A program made the position numbers and the translations under genes. The notes below the pieces were generated by a model that worked only from the letters and a program-made list of their open reading frames with translations, was not told the DNA's origin and did not search any database. This document shows positions 1 through 8,358 of a stretch of DNA of 64,000 nt, piece after piece; within the stretch, counting starts at the first letter, position 1; every line of letters begins with the position of its first letter. The stretch comes from Yaniella flava (lineage in GTDB: Bacteria > Actinomycetota > Actinomycetes > Actinomycetales > Micrococcaceae). The stretch spans positions 62,001-126,000 of the forward strand of contig NZ_BAAAMN010000048.1 in assembly GCF_039529295.1 (NCBI RefSeq), in the 5' to 3' direction.

Positions 1-703
1 ATTCCGGGGCGTGGAAGGCCGGTAGACCAAGCCACGAGGCATCCAGCACCGGCTGAAAATCAATCTCGGCCTGAGCCAGTGCCAACAGGTACCCCGCGAC
101 AATACCCAAAAGAATGGATAGCCGTCCGAGGAAACCGCGAAACAGCACCGCCGTGATGACTACGGCCGCCGTTGTGCCGAACGTGGTCCATGGGACCTCG
201 ACCATGCCCTGTGTAGTCGCGCTGGCCAAGTTCAGCCCAATTAACGCCAGAATCGTGCCCATCACAACCGGCGGCATGACCGCATGAATCCAGCGGGTGC
301 CAGCCTTGTGCACGATGAACCCGACGATGGCCAGTGCCGCACCGGTGATGATGATGCCACCGGACGCAACCGCCATCGAATGCATCGACGTGGCCGCAAT
401 CATGGGAGCGATGAATGCAAATGACGAACCCAGATAACTTGGGACTTTGCCTTTAGTGATGAGCAGGAACAACAGGGTGCCCACCCCGGAGAAGAACAGA
501 GCCGCGGTCGGTGGAAAACCAGTCAGGGCCGGCACCAGCACCGTGGAACCAAACATTGCCATCACATGCTGTAAACCGATGCCTATGGTGTGGGGCCACG
601 CCATGCGCTGATGAGGTTTGACGACCTGGCCGGCACCGATGGTTTTCCCGTCGCCATGGATATCCCAGGTCAGACCCAAGCGTTTGTGGAAAGATGATGC
701 CAT
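1..703 (-). CDS. NCS2 uracil/xanthine permease, N-terminal part
   Basis: Membrane permease of the nucleobase:cation symporter-2 family (UraA/UapA type), expected to import uracil or xanthine. About 234 residues are visible; the C-terminal half lies beyond the window edge. The N terminus (MASSFHKRLGLTWDIHGDGK) is followed by the typical entry HTIGIGLQHVMAMFGSTVLV, where the GLQH-x-AMFG block is diagnostic of this family, and by repeated hydrophobic helices. ATG at 703 is chosen because AGGAG sits just upstream on the minus strand. It is divergent from the HAD gene at 814. Substrate (uracil versus xanthine) cannot be decided from this half. Confidence 0.85.
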   Translation of the reverse strand, partial: MASSFHKRLGLTWDIHGDGKTIGAGQVVKPHQRMAWPHTIGIGLQHVMAMFGSTVLVPALTGFPPTAALFFSGVGTLLFLLITKGKVPSYLGSSFAFIAPMIAATSMHSMAVASGGIIITGAALAIVGFIVHKAGTRWIHAVMPPVVMGTILALIGLNLASATTQGMVEVPWTTFGTTAAVVITAVLFRGFLGRLSILLGIVAGYLLALAQAEIDFQPVLDASWLGLPAFHAPE

Positions 704-813
704 GGCAGGCTCCTATAGAAGGCGGTATTCGTTGCGAGCAAGACTTTACCAACAGATGACCCATCCCAGACCAAATCGCGATACGATCTCTTGGTAAGGA
801 AAGGACTCACTGC

Positions 814-1767
814 ATGCCTGAGCGTTTGGCGCCGCACGGTGCCGAAGTGGAGCGGGACGCCATCGGCCACCCGCTGGCGAAACCACAACTAATTGCCACA
901 GATTTAGACGGGACCATCATCCCGTATACCGAAACCCATACCGGTTACGTTTCGCCCCGGACCCTGGCAGCCCTGACCGCCGCACACGATGATGGGATCG
1001 CCGTCGCATTTGTTACCGGACGTCCCATGCGCTGGATGTGGACCCTAGCCCCCGTCCTTGGGCAGATGGGCCCGGCGATCGTCTCCAACGGTGCCATTAT
1101 TTACGATATGAATAGCGATACCGTGCTGGAGGCCCACCCGATGGACCAGCACCTCGTCGCCGAGGTCACCCACGAGCTGCGCAGTCTCTATACCGGCGCC
1201 ATTTTCGCCGCCGAAACGCTCACCGGGCTGATCACTGAGCCGGAATTTATTCCGGAGCGCACCCGAACACGGGATCGTTACGGTGAACTCATTGCATCGG
1301 CCACCGATGAGCCCGTTGAATCGGTCGCGGTGCGTTCTGCACGCCGCATCGAAGCCGAGGTGATTACCGATCATCTAACCGACCACCCGGACGTGGTGAA
1401 ACTGATGATCAAAGTCGTCGGCCATGATCCCGATGATCTCTTGCGTACCGTGCGAGCCCATTTTGGAGATCGTGTCCAAGTCACCCACTCGGCGCCCGGT
1501 ATGGCACTGCTCGAGATATCGCGCGGCGACGTGCATAAGGCCTCCACCCTGGCCGATTATGCGGCAAGCCTGGGTGTCCACGCCAATGATGTTGTCGCCT
1601 TCGGGGATCAACGCAATGACGAGCAAATGTTGCGCTGGGCTGGCAGTTCATATGCGGTGAATTCAGGGCACCCGGACTTATTCGACCAGGCCGATGTTGT
1701 CGCGCCGGCATGCGATGACGACGGGGTGGCCAAGATGATCGAACACCTGCTCACCGTGCCCAGCTAG
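814..1767 (+). CDS. HAD-superfamily Cof-type hydrolase
   Basis: Putative cytosolic phosphatase of the HAD IIB (Cof/YidA) type, probably acting on a sugar phosphate or similar small phosphoester. Motif I is DLDGT at residues 30-34 with the nucleophile D30. Motif II is FVTGRP near residue 68, and motif IV is FGDQRNDEQML near the C terminus, where GDQxND replaces the usual GDxxND. The 317-residue length is slightly above the usual 270-290 because of about 20 extra N-terminal residues. AAGGA upstream supports ATG 814. The stop codon overlaps that of the convergent gene in a shared CTAG. Substrate unknown. Confidence 0.85.
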   Translation: MPERLAPHGAEVERDAIGHPLAKPQLIATDLDGTIIPYTETHTGYVSPRTLAALTAAHDDGIAVAFVTGRPMRWMWTLAPVLGQMGPAIVSNGAIIYDMNSDTVLEAHPMDQHLVAEVTHELRSLYTGAIFAAETLTGLITEPEFIPERTRTRDRYGELIASATDEPVESVAVRSARRIEAEVITDHLTDHPDVVKLMIKVVGHDPDDLLRTVRAHFGDRVQVTHSAPGMALLEISRGDVHKASTLADYAASLGVHANDVVAFGDQRNDEQMLRWAGSSYAVNSGHPDLFDQADVVAPACDDDGVAKMIEHLLTVPS

Positions 1768-2504
1768 CGAAATAACTCGGCGCACCGCGTCGGCTGGCCG
1801 GTGGCAAAATACTCGACCAGATCCGCCTGCTGCGTACCCGAGAGCTCCTCGGGCAACGTGCACGAAGCAATGTTTTCAGCCGGTACATGCCGCAAGGATT
1901 TCGCCAATTCGGTGATCCGGCCGGTATCGAGGTCTTGATCAGCTGCAACATACGGTGTCAGGGCGCTGGCCATGGAGTTCAATCTGCCTGGATCTCGGGT
2001 ATCCAGGGCCTCCTGTAACACTGAAGACCAGACGTCTTGTGCTTGCAGTGCTTCGGGATTCGCCAACAGTTCTTCTGCGGTGACTTGCGCGTCGTCCAGC
2101 TCAGCCATAAATTCCAGATCCCACAGCATGACATGCTCCATGCGTGCCCCCGTGAGGTCTTCGACCTCGGCGACGGTTGCTGCAGCGTCATCAATATTTG
2201 ACACATGAGCGCTCTGGGTGGGGAAGTTGACCACATCGATGCGACGCCGTCCGTCGGCAAGATGAAAAACCGACAACGTGTGTACGCTATCGGCAGCCTC
2301 ACCAAAGACCAAAAAGTTGACCGCGCTGCGGTGCTCATCAGATGCTTCGGGCCGGTGCTCTTCTTCGGGGAACGGATCGTCGATCACGGCTAACGGCTGC
2401 AGACTGGACCGAATTGTGGAGTACGCTACCCACGCGGCACCGGCAAACAGTGCCAGGACAATTACCCAAACCCAAACCGTTTTCCGTCGCGACGCAGCAG
2501 CCAT
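1764..2504 (-). CDS. Degenerate LytR-CpsA-Psr (LCP)-like membrane protein
   Basis: A 246-residue protein with one N-terminal membrane anchor (about residues 9-27) and an extracellular domain. The pattern NFLVFGEAADSVHTLSVFHL, then RRIDVVNFPTQSAHV, then DLTGARMEHVMLWDLEFMAE follows the LCP fold order (NILLLGSD.., VVSIPRDT.., LTGxxIDHVVVVDF). The catalytic Arg-Asp of the IPRD motif is replaced by FPTQ, and the lipid-phosphate binding arginines are not evident. LCP enzymes attach glycopolymers to peptidoglycan; this copy is unlikely to do so and may be a structural or regulatory paralogue. A TAGACT six bases before the ATG suggests a leaderless transcript. Family assignment is by motif order only. 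Confidence 0.55.
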   Translation of the reverse strand: MAAASRRKTVWVWVIVLALFAGAAWVAYSTIRSSLQPLAVIDDPFPEEEHRPEASDEHRSAVNFLVFGEAADSVHTLSVFHLADGRRRIDVVNFPTQSAHVSNIDDAAATVAEVEDLTGARMEHVMLWDLEFMAELDDAQVTAEELLANPEALQAQDVWSSVLQEALDTRDPGRLNSMASALTPYVAADQDLDTGRITELAKSLRHVPAENIASCTLPEELSGTQQADLVEYFATGQPTRCAELFR

Positions 2505-2576
2505 GGCAAAAGTCTAGCTGACATGGTTCAGGGTGGCTTCACAAGTGGCGCTGCGAAGTGACGTACGGTGGAATCT

Positions 2577-3998
2577 ATGACCACTGGCGCCCAAGAGTCG
2601 TTGACCGCCCGGATCACGCAGCTGCGAACATTCGCCGCCACCCGGGCGACCCATTCGCGTGCCTTCCGCATGGACCAACTGCGCGGTCTGCGCGAACTCT
2701 TCGAAGACTATGCCACAGATATTCAGGACGCGCTGTGGCAAGACATCGGCAAATCGGCTGCCCAAACCGATCAAACCGAATTCGTCCCGGTCAAAGACGA
2801 AATCTCCTATGCGATGCTGCATTTGACCGACTGGATGGAACCCGACAGGCGGTCGATTCCCTATGCGTTGCGTCCCGGGAAAGCCATGGTGAAAGCGCGG
2901 CCGCTTGGTACCGTGGGAATTGTAGGTCACTGGACGCACCCGTTCTACACACTGTTGGCGCCACTGGTTGGCGCGGTGGCCGCAGGCAACTGCGTGGTGC
3001 TCAAGCCGTCCATGCGGTCCCCAAAAACCGCTCAACTGTTGGGTACCATCCTGCCCGAGTATCTCAATCCGCGCTCCATCGTCACGGTCACCGGTGGAGT
3101 CGGTGCCCTCGAAGAGTTGGCCAGCCAAGAGCTCGACCATCTGTTCTACACCGGGTCCGAATCGACCGGTCGCCGCGTCTATCAACTCGCCGCGCAGCAA
3201 CTGACCCCCGTGACCTTGCAACTGGGAGGAAAATCGCCGCTGATCGTTGCGGACGGTCACGACTGGAAAACCATTGGACGGCGCATTGCCTACGGGAAAT
3301 TCTCGAATGCGGGCCAAAACATTGTCAGCCCCGACTACCTGGTCGCGGTGGGTCACGACGTCGCAGCAAAAGTCCAAGACGCCATCATCGATGCGGTCGA
3401 AGAATTCTATGGCTCCAATCCCGGTGAGGCACAACAGTTCGGACGGATCATAACGCCCGAACATACCGAGCACCTCGTCGAACTCATTCAAGCCACCGTC
3501 AAAGGTGCGGTTGGTGCGACCCCGGCCCGTCTGGTCCACGGCGGCAAATACAACATCGAATCGGCATACCTGGCCCCAACTATCCTTGCCGATGTGCACC
3601 CCAACTCCGCGATCATGCGGGAACAAGTGCTGGGTCCCATCCTGCCGATACTCGTCGTGGATACCTATGACGAAGCCCTGGAATTCGCCAACTCCATGCC
3701 GAACGCCCCGGCCGCCTACCTGTTTTCAGAACGACGTCGGATTCGGCGGGATTTTATGCATCGCATCAATGCTGGCGCGGCCGTCATGAACGCGACCGCG
3801 ATACAAACATCCCTGCCGGCGCTACCCCGTACCGCCACCGGCGACGCAGGATTCGGCTCGTGGGGCGGGTATGAGAGTTTCCGACTCTTCTCGCAATACC
3901 GCACCCACCTGTATAAGCCGACGCGCTTCGATACGCTCGAAGCCGCCTATCCGCCCGACCCCAAACTGGGCACCCGCTTCATCGACAAATTGAAATAA
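2577..3998 (+). CDS. Aldehyde dehydrogenase family protein lacking catalytic residues
   Basis: Class-3 (coniferyl aldehyde dehydrogenase-like) ALDH fold of 473 residues, full length for the family. The NAD-binding and oligomerisation blocks are intact (VAAGNCVVLKPS, GSESTGRRVYQLAAQQLTPV, GGKSPLIV, REQVLGPILP). The catalytic positions are not. In the usual NAGQTCVAPDY block the cysteine is isoleucine (NAGQNIVSPDY, I249). The general-base glutamate of ELGGKSP is Gln215. The oxyanion-hole asparagine of WNYPF is Thr120 (HWTHPF). Q215 and I249 are 34 residues apart, the same spacing as Glu/Cys in active class-3 enzymes, so the alignment is firm. Dehydrogenase activity is therefore improbable. Start: ATG 2577 sits seven bases after TACGGT (leaderless); a GTG at 2568 is the alternative. 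Confidence 0.85.
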   Translation: MTTGAQESLTARITQLRTFAATRATHSRAFRMDQLRGLRELFEDYATDIQDALWQDIGKSAAQTDQTEFVPVKDEISYAMLHLTDWMEPDRRSIPYALRPGKAMVKARPLGTVGIVGHWTHPFYTLLAPLVGAVAAGNCVVLKPSMRSPKTAQLLGTILPEYLNPRSIVTVTGGVGALEELASQELDHLFYTGSESTGRRVYQLAAQQLTPVTLQLGGKSPLIVADGHDWKTIGRRIAYGKFSNAGQNIVSPDYLVAVGHDVAAKVQDAIIDAVEEFYGSNPGEAQQFGRIITPEHTEHLVELIQATVKGAVGATPARLVHGGKYNIESAYLAPTILADVHPNSAIMREQVLGPILPILVVDTYDEALEFANSMPNAPAAYLFSERRRIRRDFMHRINAGAAVMNATAIQTSLPALPRTATGDAGFGSWGGYESFRLFSQYRTHLYKPTRFDTLEAAYPPDPKLGTRFIDKLK

Positions 3999-4296
3999 CT
4001 CTTCCTGGCTACTGTCTGTCTGCTGTGTGACGGTCAGCAAGGATCCCAAGAAAATCGAGACCAATCGTGCCAGATTTTGGGTTGATATTTGATCCAGGTC
4101 TAGTTCGCCTCCGTCAGACCGCGGCGTCGGCCAATCTGCGCGACTGTGGATAACCCTTGCTTGAGTTTCGTCGACTCGTGTCCGCAGCCCGAACACCGCA
4201 GTGCCTGTTCTCGTTCGCCACGGGCCACAATGGGCGATAGTGTAGATGCGTTCATAAAACAGAGAAGTCGAAGCAGCATGCTGGAGGTGCTAGTTC

Positions 4297-4458
4297 GTGG
4301 CCGAAAGACCGCCATCAGAAGACGACAGTATTAAAGAGGACGCCAAACGAGTTGGGCGGCAAGCGGGGAAGTCCGTTGGCTCGTGGGACTACTCTCGGCC
4401 GAACTATCCACATAACATTCACCCGGCGCTAGTTTGCGACCCCGGTGTCATTAGTTGA
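4297..4458 (+). pseudogene. BCCT choline/betaine transporter, N-terminal remnant
   Basis: A GTG with a good GGAGG site nine bases upstream opens a 53-codon frame. Its first 47 residues (DDSIKEDAKRVGRQ, then WDYSRPNYPHNIHPALV) resemble the hydrophilic cytoplasmic tail at the start of actinobacterial BCCT-family choline/glycine-betaine transporters. The frame stops before any membrane helix. From about 4433 the DNA instead matches the 3' part of betC in another frame, so this looks like one edge of a deletion. Recognition of the BCCT tail is from memory of family N termini, not from a conserved catalytic motif. The roughly 300 bases upstream (3999-4296) show no convincing gene. Confidence 0.5.
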
Positions 4459-4966
4459 TCTCATGCCCACACTGCTGGAACTCTCGGATGCACCGGCAGC
4501 TGACGTCGCGGGGATGTCACTTCTGGAATCCGCACGACGAGAGCAGGATGGGAAAGCCGGACCAGAAGACCGCGATGTCATCATCGAATACTTGGCCGAA
4601 GGCACGCACGCACCACAGCTGACTCTGGTCCGTGGGCAGTACAAATATATTGTGTGCCCGGGCGACCCAGATCAGCTCTTCGATCTTGCGGCAGATCCGC
4701 ACGAACTGCAGAACGTCGCGGCGTCGGCGGGTTACGTCAACATCGTCCAGCAATTGCGCAAAGAGGTGGATTCGCGCTATGACCCTGAAAAACTAGAATC
4801 CGACGTCCTCAAGAGCCAAGAGCTGCGCCGACTGGTGGCCTACTCGCTGCAACAAGGCAAAGTGCGCCACTGGGACTTCAACCCGGACCCAGAACAGCGC
4901 TATGTGCGCGGCGACTTCTGGGATGCATTGGGCTACGGCCAGGTGCGGACGCCACATAACAGTTAA
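4433..4966 (+). pseudogene. betC: Choline-sulfatase (BetC) C-terminal remnant
   Basis: About 175 codons matching the C-terminal third of choline-sulfatase, which hydrolyses choline-O-sulfate to choline. Visible family blocks are VSLVDLMPTLLEL, then LTLVRGQYKYIVCPGDPDQL with FDLAADPHEL, and the C-terminal extension SQELRRLVAYSLQQGK followed by HWDFNPDP typical of BetC. The N-terminal two thirds, including the formylglycine cysteine motif (C-x-P-S-R) and the metal ligands, are absent. A GTG at 4445 could open a 173-residue frame, but no ribosome site precedes it and the product could not be a sulfatase. In-frame homology begins right after a stop at 4430-4432. Confidence 0.8.
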
Positions 4967-4989
4967 AGCGTACTGCTCGACGACGGAAC

Positions 4990-5442
4990 TTATGACCGGG
5001 TGGGGAGTCGATCTCGGTTGTAGGTAATGTCGTTGAATCCGTGCTCGAAGGGTTGCCCGTGTTCATCGAGCGAGACGAACACGATCTTGTCGATCGTCAG
5101 AATGATGTTCCGGGTGATCATGTTGCGCACTTCGGCTCGCATCGTCATGGAGGTGCGACCGAAGTGCGTGGCCTTGAGCCCCATCTCGATCATGTCGCCC
5201 TGGACGGCTGAAGCCACAAAATTGATTTCGGACATCATTTTGGTGACCGCCCGGTGATTGCCCATCTGCAAGATCGCATAGATGGCGGCTTCCTCATCGA
5301 TCCAGCGCAGCAGGGCGCCGCCGAACAGGGTGCCGTTGGCGTTGAGGTCTTCTGGTTTCACCCATTTGCGGGTGTGGAAGTTCATGCCGTCGTCGATCAC
5401 GCTAAAGGCTTGGGTGTTTTGTGAAACTGGTTCATGCGTCAT
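4990..5442 (-). CDS. Acyl-CoA thioesterase, hotdog fold (YciA-like)
   Basis: Single hotdog-domain thioesterase, expected to hydrolyse acyl-CoA in the cytosol. Visible features: N-x-NGTLFGGALLRWIDEEAA, the helix-bearing motif with the catalytic acidic residue, then NFVASAVQGDMIEMG and the TIDKIVFVSLDEHGQPFEHG strand pair. About 150 residues, normal for the YciA/acyl-CoA hydrolase subgroup. ATG 5442 is preferred because TACCCT lies exactly seven bases upstream, the leaderless arrangement seen at many genes here; ATG 5460 would add six residues without a ribosome site. Chain-length preference unknown. Confidence 0.85.
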   Translation of the reverse strand: MTHEPVSQNTQAFSVIDDGMNFHTRKWVKPEDLNANGTLFGGALLRWIDEEAAIYAILQMGNHRAVTKMMSEINFVASAVQGDMIEMGLKATHFGRTSMTMRAEVRNMITRNIILTIDKIVFVSLDEHGQPFEHGFNDITYNRDRLPTRS

Positions 5443-5519
5443 ACCCACAAGGGTAGTCATGCCAGCTCGGTGCGGTGATTACGTCGCTCACATTTGCTGT
5501 GCGAGCGAACAACGAGCCG

Positions 5520-6923
5520 CTATGTCGCGGGCTTTTGCCCGGCGATAAGGGTCTCGAGACGCGCTGCGAGCCGCAGGAGTTGGTCTTCTGTGCCAACCCG
5601 TCCGATGGCCTGAATCGACCAGGACATCCCCTCATCATCGTCTTTCACGGGCACCGAGATGGCGGGCAGCCCGAGGACGTTGATCATCGACGTGTACGGC
5701 GTGAATTTGCACTGATACTCGTAGTCTTGTTGTCCCTCCATGGCCGAAAACGTGCCGACCGGTGGGGGTCGAAACGCAAGGACCGGGGTGACCACGACAT
5801 CGTATTGACCAAACTGGCGGCGCGTATCTCTCGCCCAGTCGGTGAGTCGCTCCACGGCATCCTCATATTGTTCTTGGGTGCGGGACCGGGCTTGTTTGAG
5901 GAAGTCCTTCGCCAAGGCTTCCATGTTCTCCTCGGCACCTTCGGGCAGCGGCATATTCGTCAACCCGTTGGTCCAGACGGTCTGGAAGTTCTTGTGGTAG
6001 TCGGGCAGATACGAGAAATCCATCTCTTCGATGGACAGCCCGTCACGCGCTAACAGTGTGACCGCAAGAGTGAGCGCTTGAACGGCCGACTGCGACAGGG
6101 TGATATCCAAGTCCGGCTGGAATGGGGCAGCGGTTGTGTACCCAATGGACAGATTGCCTGCGGATTCCTTGCCTTCCCGAGCGGCCGTGACATAGCGGCC
6201 TTGTTGCTGGGTTGGGTCGACGAGCGCATCCATGAGCAAGCCTGCATCTTCGACGGTGCGCGCCAGTGGGCCCGTAGTGGTCAAATTGGTGACGTCATCG
6301 CGCTGCTCGTCCGTGGGAATCGTGCCGCGGCCGGGCTTGAGCCCAATGATGCCGGTTGCTGCGGCAGGAATACGAATGGAACCCCCACCGTCGGTGCCCG
6401 GTGCCACCGGAAGCATACCGGCAGCGACCGCTGCAGCGGCACCACCCGAAGAGCCACCGGCGGTGAGCTCAGGATTTCGAGGGTTTCGTGCCGGTTCAGA
6501 AATCGCATTATCCGAATGGCAGGACAGCGCGAACTCCGGAATGGTCGTCTTACCGGTCACCACTACACCCGCGGTGTTCATATTGACGGGCAACGGATCA
6601 TCACTGGTTTTTGGTTCAGTGTCAGCAAAGAGTTTGGACCCAAACGTGGTGACCATCCCGGCCACATTCACGGCATCCTTGAACGCGATGGGTAGCCCGT
6701 GCAGCGGGCCGACCACACCGGTTGAAGTGTAGGCGGCATCGAGCTCATCGGCGCGGGCCAATGCGGCCTCGGCGTGTACCGTCATGAATGCACCCAGCGC
6801 AGACTGCTGCTGGATGACGGAAAGAAAATGTTCGGTGACTTTGCGGGCCGTATACGTGCCAGCGGCAATCGCGTCGCGCAGTTCGAGCGCGCTGAGCGTG
6901 CCAATTGCATGAGTTTCGGTCAT
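5520..6923 (-). CDS. Amidase (amidase signature family)
   Basis: Amidase-signature enzyme of 467 residues that hydrolyses an amide to acid and ammonia. The Ser-cisSer-Lys triad is present: Lys in LPIAFKDAVNVAG, the cis-Ser in the glycine-serine block TAGGSSGGAAAAVAAG, and the nucleophilic Ser in GTDGGGSIRIPAAATG. The C-terminal VVTPVLAFRPPPVG and NVLGLPAISVPV segments also fit. It is unlikely to be GatA, because gatC and gatB are not adjacent and the C-terminal GatA signatures are missing. Likely a stand-alone amidase for nitrogen scavenging; the substrate cannot be read from the sequence. A TAGAGT six bases before the start fits a leaderless promoter. Confidence 0.9.
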   Translation of the reverse strand: MTETHAIGTLSALELRDAIAAGTYTARKVTEHFLSVIQQQSALGAFMTVHAEAALARADELDAAYTSTGVVGPLHGLPIAFKDAVNVAGMVTTFGSKLFADTEPKTSDDPLPVNMNTAGVVVTGKTTIPEFALSCHSDNAISEPARNPRNPELTAGGSSGGAAAAVAAGMLPVAPGTDGGGSIRIPAAATGIIGLKPGRGTIPTDEQRDDVTNLTTTGPLARTVEDAGLLMDALVDPTQQQGRYVTAAREGKESAGNLSIGYTTAAPFQPDLDITLSQSAVQALTLAVTLLARDGLSIEEMDFSYLPDYHKNFQTVWTNGLTNMPLPEGAEENMEALAKDFLKQARSRTQEQYEDAVERLTDWARDTRRQFGQYDVVVTPVLAFRPPPVGTFSAMEGQQDYEYQCKFTPYTSMINVLGLPAISVPVKDDDEGMSWSIQAIGRVGTEDQLLRLAARLETLIAGQKPAT

Positions 6924-7004
6924 GCGATAACTCTATACGCCCGTGGAAAGAAAGCGGTGGCTTTTGCTGGCAGCTGGGCGTTTTCCTGGTTTACGATGGG
7001 CTCC

Positions 7005-7331
7005 ATGAGCGATTTTGAAACATTTAGCGTCAACGACGTCCCCGACAACGCCCACATACTGGATGTGCGTGAACCCTACGAATTCGACGCCGGACACATC
7101 CCGGGCGCCATCAACATGCCGATGGAACAACTGCCCATGCGCATCGAAGAGTTGGACCCAGACACCGACTACTACGTCATCTGCCGAACCGGTGGACGCT
7201 CCGCACGGGCCACACCATACCTGGAAATGCAGGGTTATTCGGCGTTCAATGTGGCCGGTGGATGCGGAGCCTGGCTCGAAGCCGACCTGCCCTTGGTGTC
7301 CGAAAGCGGTGCCGAGCCCATCGTGCGCTAA
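7005..7331 (+). CDS. Rhodanese-like domain protein
   Basis: Single-domain rhodanese of 108 residues. The domain core HILDVREPYEFDAGHIPGA is followed by the active-site loop CRTGGRS with the catalytic cysteine at residue 60, so persulfide chemistry is possible. Single-domain rhodaneses carry sulfane sulfur to various acceptors; the specific partner is not indicated by the neighbours. ATG 7005 is chosen because TACGAT lies seven bases upstream; a longer frame opens at 6774 but overlaps the amidase gene and lacks family homology. Divergent from the amidase. Confidence 0.85.
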   Translation: MSDFETFSVNDVPDNAHILDVREPYEFDAGHIPGAINMPMEQLPMRIEELDPDTDYYVICRTGGRSARATPYLEMQGYSAFNVAGGCGAWLEADLPLVSESGAEPIVR

Positions 7332-7401
7332 ATTCGTGCCGAACGCACCGGAGCATGCCATAAGCGCATGGTGCTCCATGGTGTGCGTAAGATAGACGAG
7401 C

Positions 7402-8328
7402 ATGAAGTCGTATGCGTATCTAGGCCCCGAAGGCACATTCACCGAAGCAGCACTCCAACGGGTGCCCGAAGCCCGTGAAGCAGAGAAAGTCGCGGCAGGA
7501 TCCGTGATCGCCGCCCTGAATCAGGTGCGGTCCGGTGACGTCGAAGCCGCTGTCGTCCCGATCGAAAATTCGGTGGAAGGCGGGGTTTCAGCAACCCTGG
7601 ACGAAATCGCGAACGGCGAGGAACTCTACATCGTCGGTGAGGTGCTCGTCCCCATCAGTTTCATGCTGGTGGGCCGCCCTGATCGTCCACAACAACTCGA
7701 CCAGCTGCGCAGCGTGGCAACCCATACCCACGCGTGGGCACAAGTGCGCGGCTGGGCCCAAACCCATATTCCTGATGCCGAATTTGCCCAAGCATCCTCG
7801 ACGGCCGCGGGCGCTCGCGGACTGCTTGACGACGCGACAACCTACGATGCAGCAGTATGCGCCCCACACTTAGCCCGCAGCTTGGATTTGCCGATCCTCG
7901 CCGAAGGTATTGAAGATACGACCGGTGCGGTGACGCGCTTCGTGGTCGTGGCCCGACCAGGCCGACTGCCCGAACGCACCGGCGCCGATAAATCCTCACT
8001 CGTCGTCCCACTGCCAGAAGATCACCCGGGCGCCCTGGTGCAAATCATGAACCAATTCGCCACCCGGGGCGTCAACTTGACCCGCATTGAATCCCGGCCT
8101 ACCGGCGAATACCTGGGCAAATACTTCTTCTCCATTGACCTCGAGGGCCACCTGGGTGAAGAACGTGTCGGCGCCGCACTGGCAGCGCTCTACCGGATGT
8201 TTCCGGGCGTGCGCTTCATGGGGTCTTACCCGCGCGCCGAACACAGTCCCACATCGATTCCGGCATATACGACCGATGACGCATATCAGCGGGGTCGTGC
8301 CTGGGTGCAAAACATCTTGGATCGCTAA
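7402..8328 (+). CDS. pheA: Prephenate dehydratase
   Basis: Converts prephenate to phenylpyruvate in phenylalanine biosynthesis. The protein begins YAYLGPEGTFTEAAL, the substrate-binding start of the PDT domain, and contains VVPIENSVEGGV and the catalytic TRF motif in GAVTRFVVVARPG. A C-terminal ACT domain (about residues 200-280) with LTRIESRPTGEYLGKYFF carries the ESRP motif for allosteric phenylalanine binding. 308 residues, a typical monofunctional actinobacterial PheA without chorismate mutase. TAAGAT eight bases upstream of ATG 7402 suggests leaderless transcription. A short GC hairpin (8330-8344) follows the stop but has no T tract. Confidence 0.95.
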   Translation: MKSYAYLGPEGTFTEAALQRVPEAREAEKVAAGSVIAALNQVRSGDVEAAVVPIENSVEGGVSATLDEIANGEELYIVGEVLVPISFMLVGRPDRPQQLDQLRSVATHTHAWAQVRGWAQTHIPDAEFAQASSTAAGARGLLDDATTYDAAVCAPHLARSLDLPILAEGIEDTTGAVTRFVVVARPGRLPERTGADKSSLVVPLPEDHPGALVQIMNQFATRGVNLTRIESRPTGEYLGKYFFSIDLEGHLGEERVGAALAALYRMFPGVRFMGSYPRAEHSPTSIPAYTTDDAYQRGRAWVQNILDR

Positions 8329-8358
8329 AGCCCCTGCGAGGGGCACGGCGACTTTACG

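Noticed and set aside
746..797. Inverted repeat TTACCAA / TTGGTAA between the permease and HAD genes
   Set aside because: Seven-base arms 38 bases apart are expected by chance; one arm overlaps the ribosome site region of the HAD gene only by position.
2514..3626. Long minus-strand open frame of 370 codons
   Set aside because: It is the shadow of the ALDH gene on the other strand, with no ribosome site and no recognisable domain.
6078..6695. Plus-strand frame of 205 codons inside the amidase gene
   Set aside because: Shadow of the amidase gene; no homology and no start signals.
8330..8344. Terminator after pheA
   Set aside because: The six-base stem with a three-base loop has no T tract on either strand; termination there is possible but not supported.
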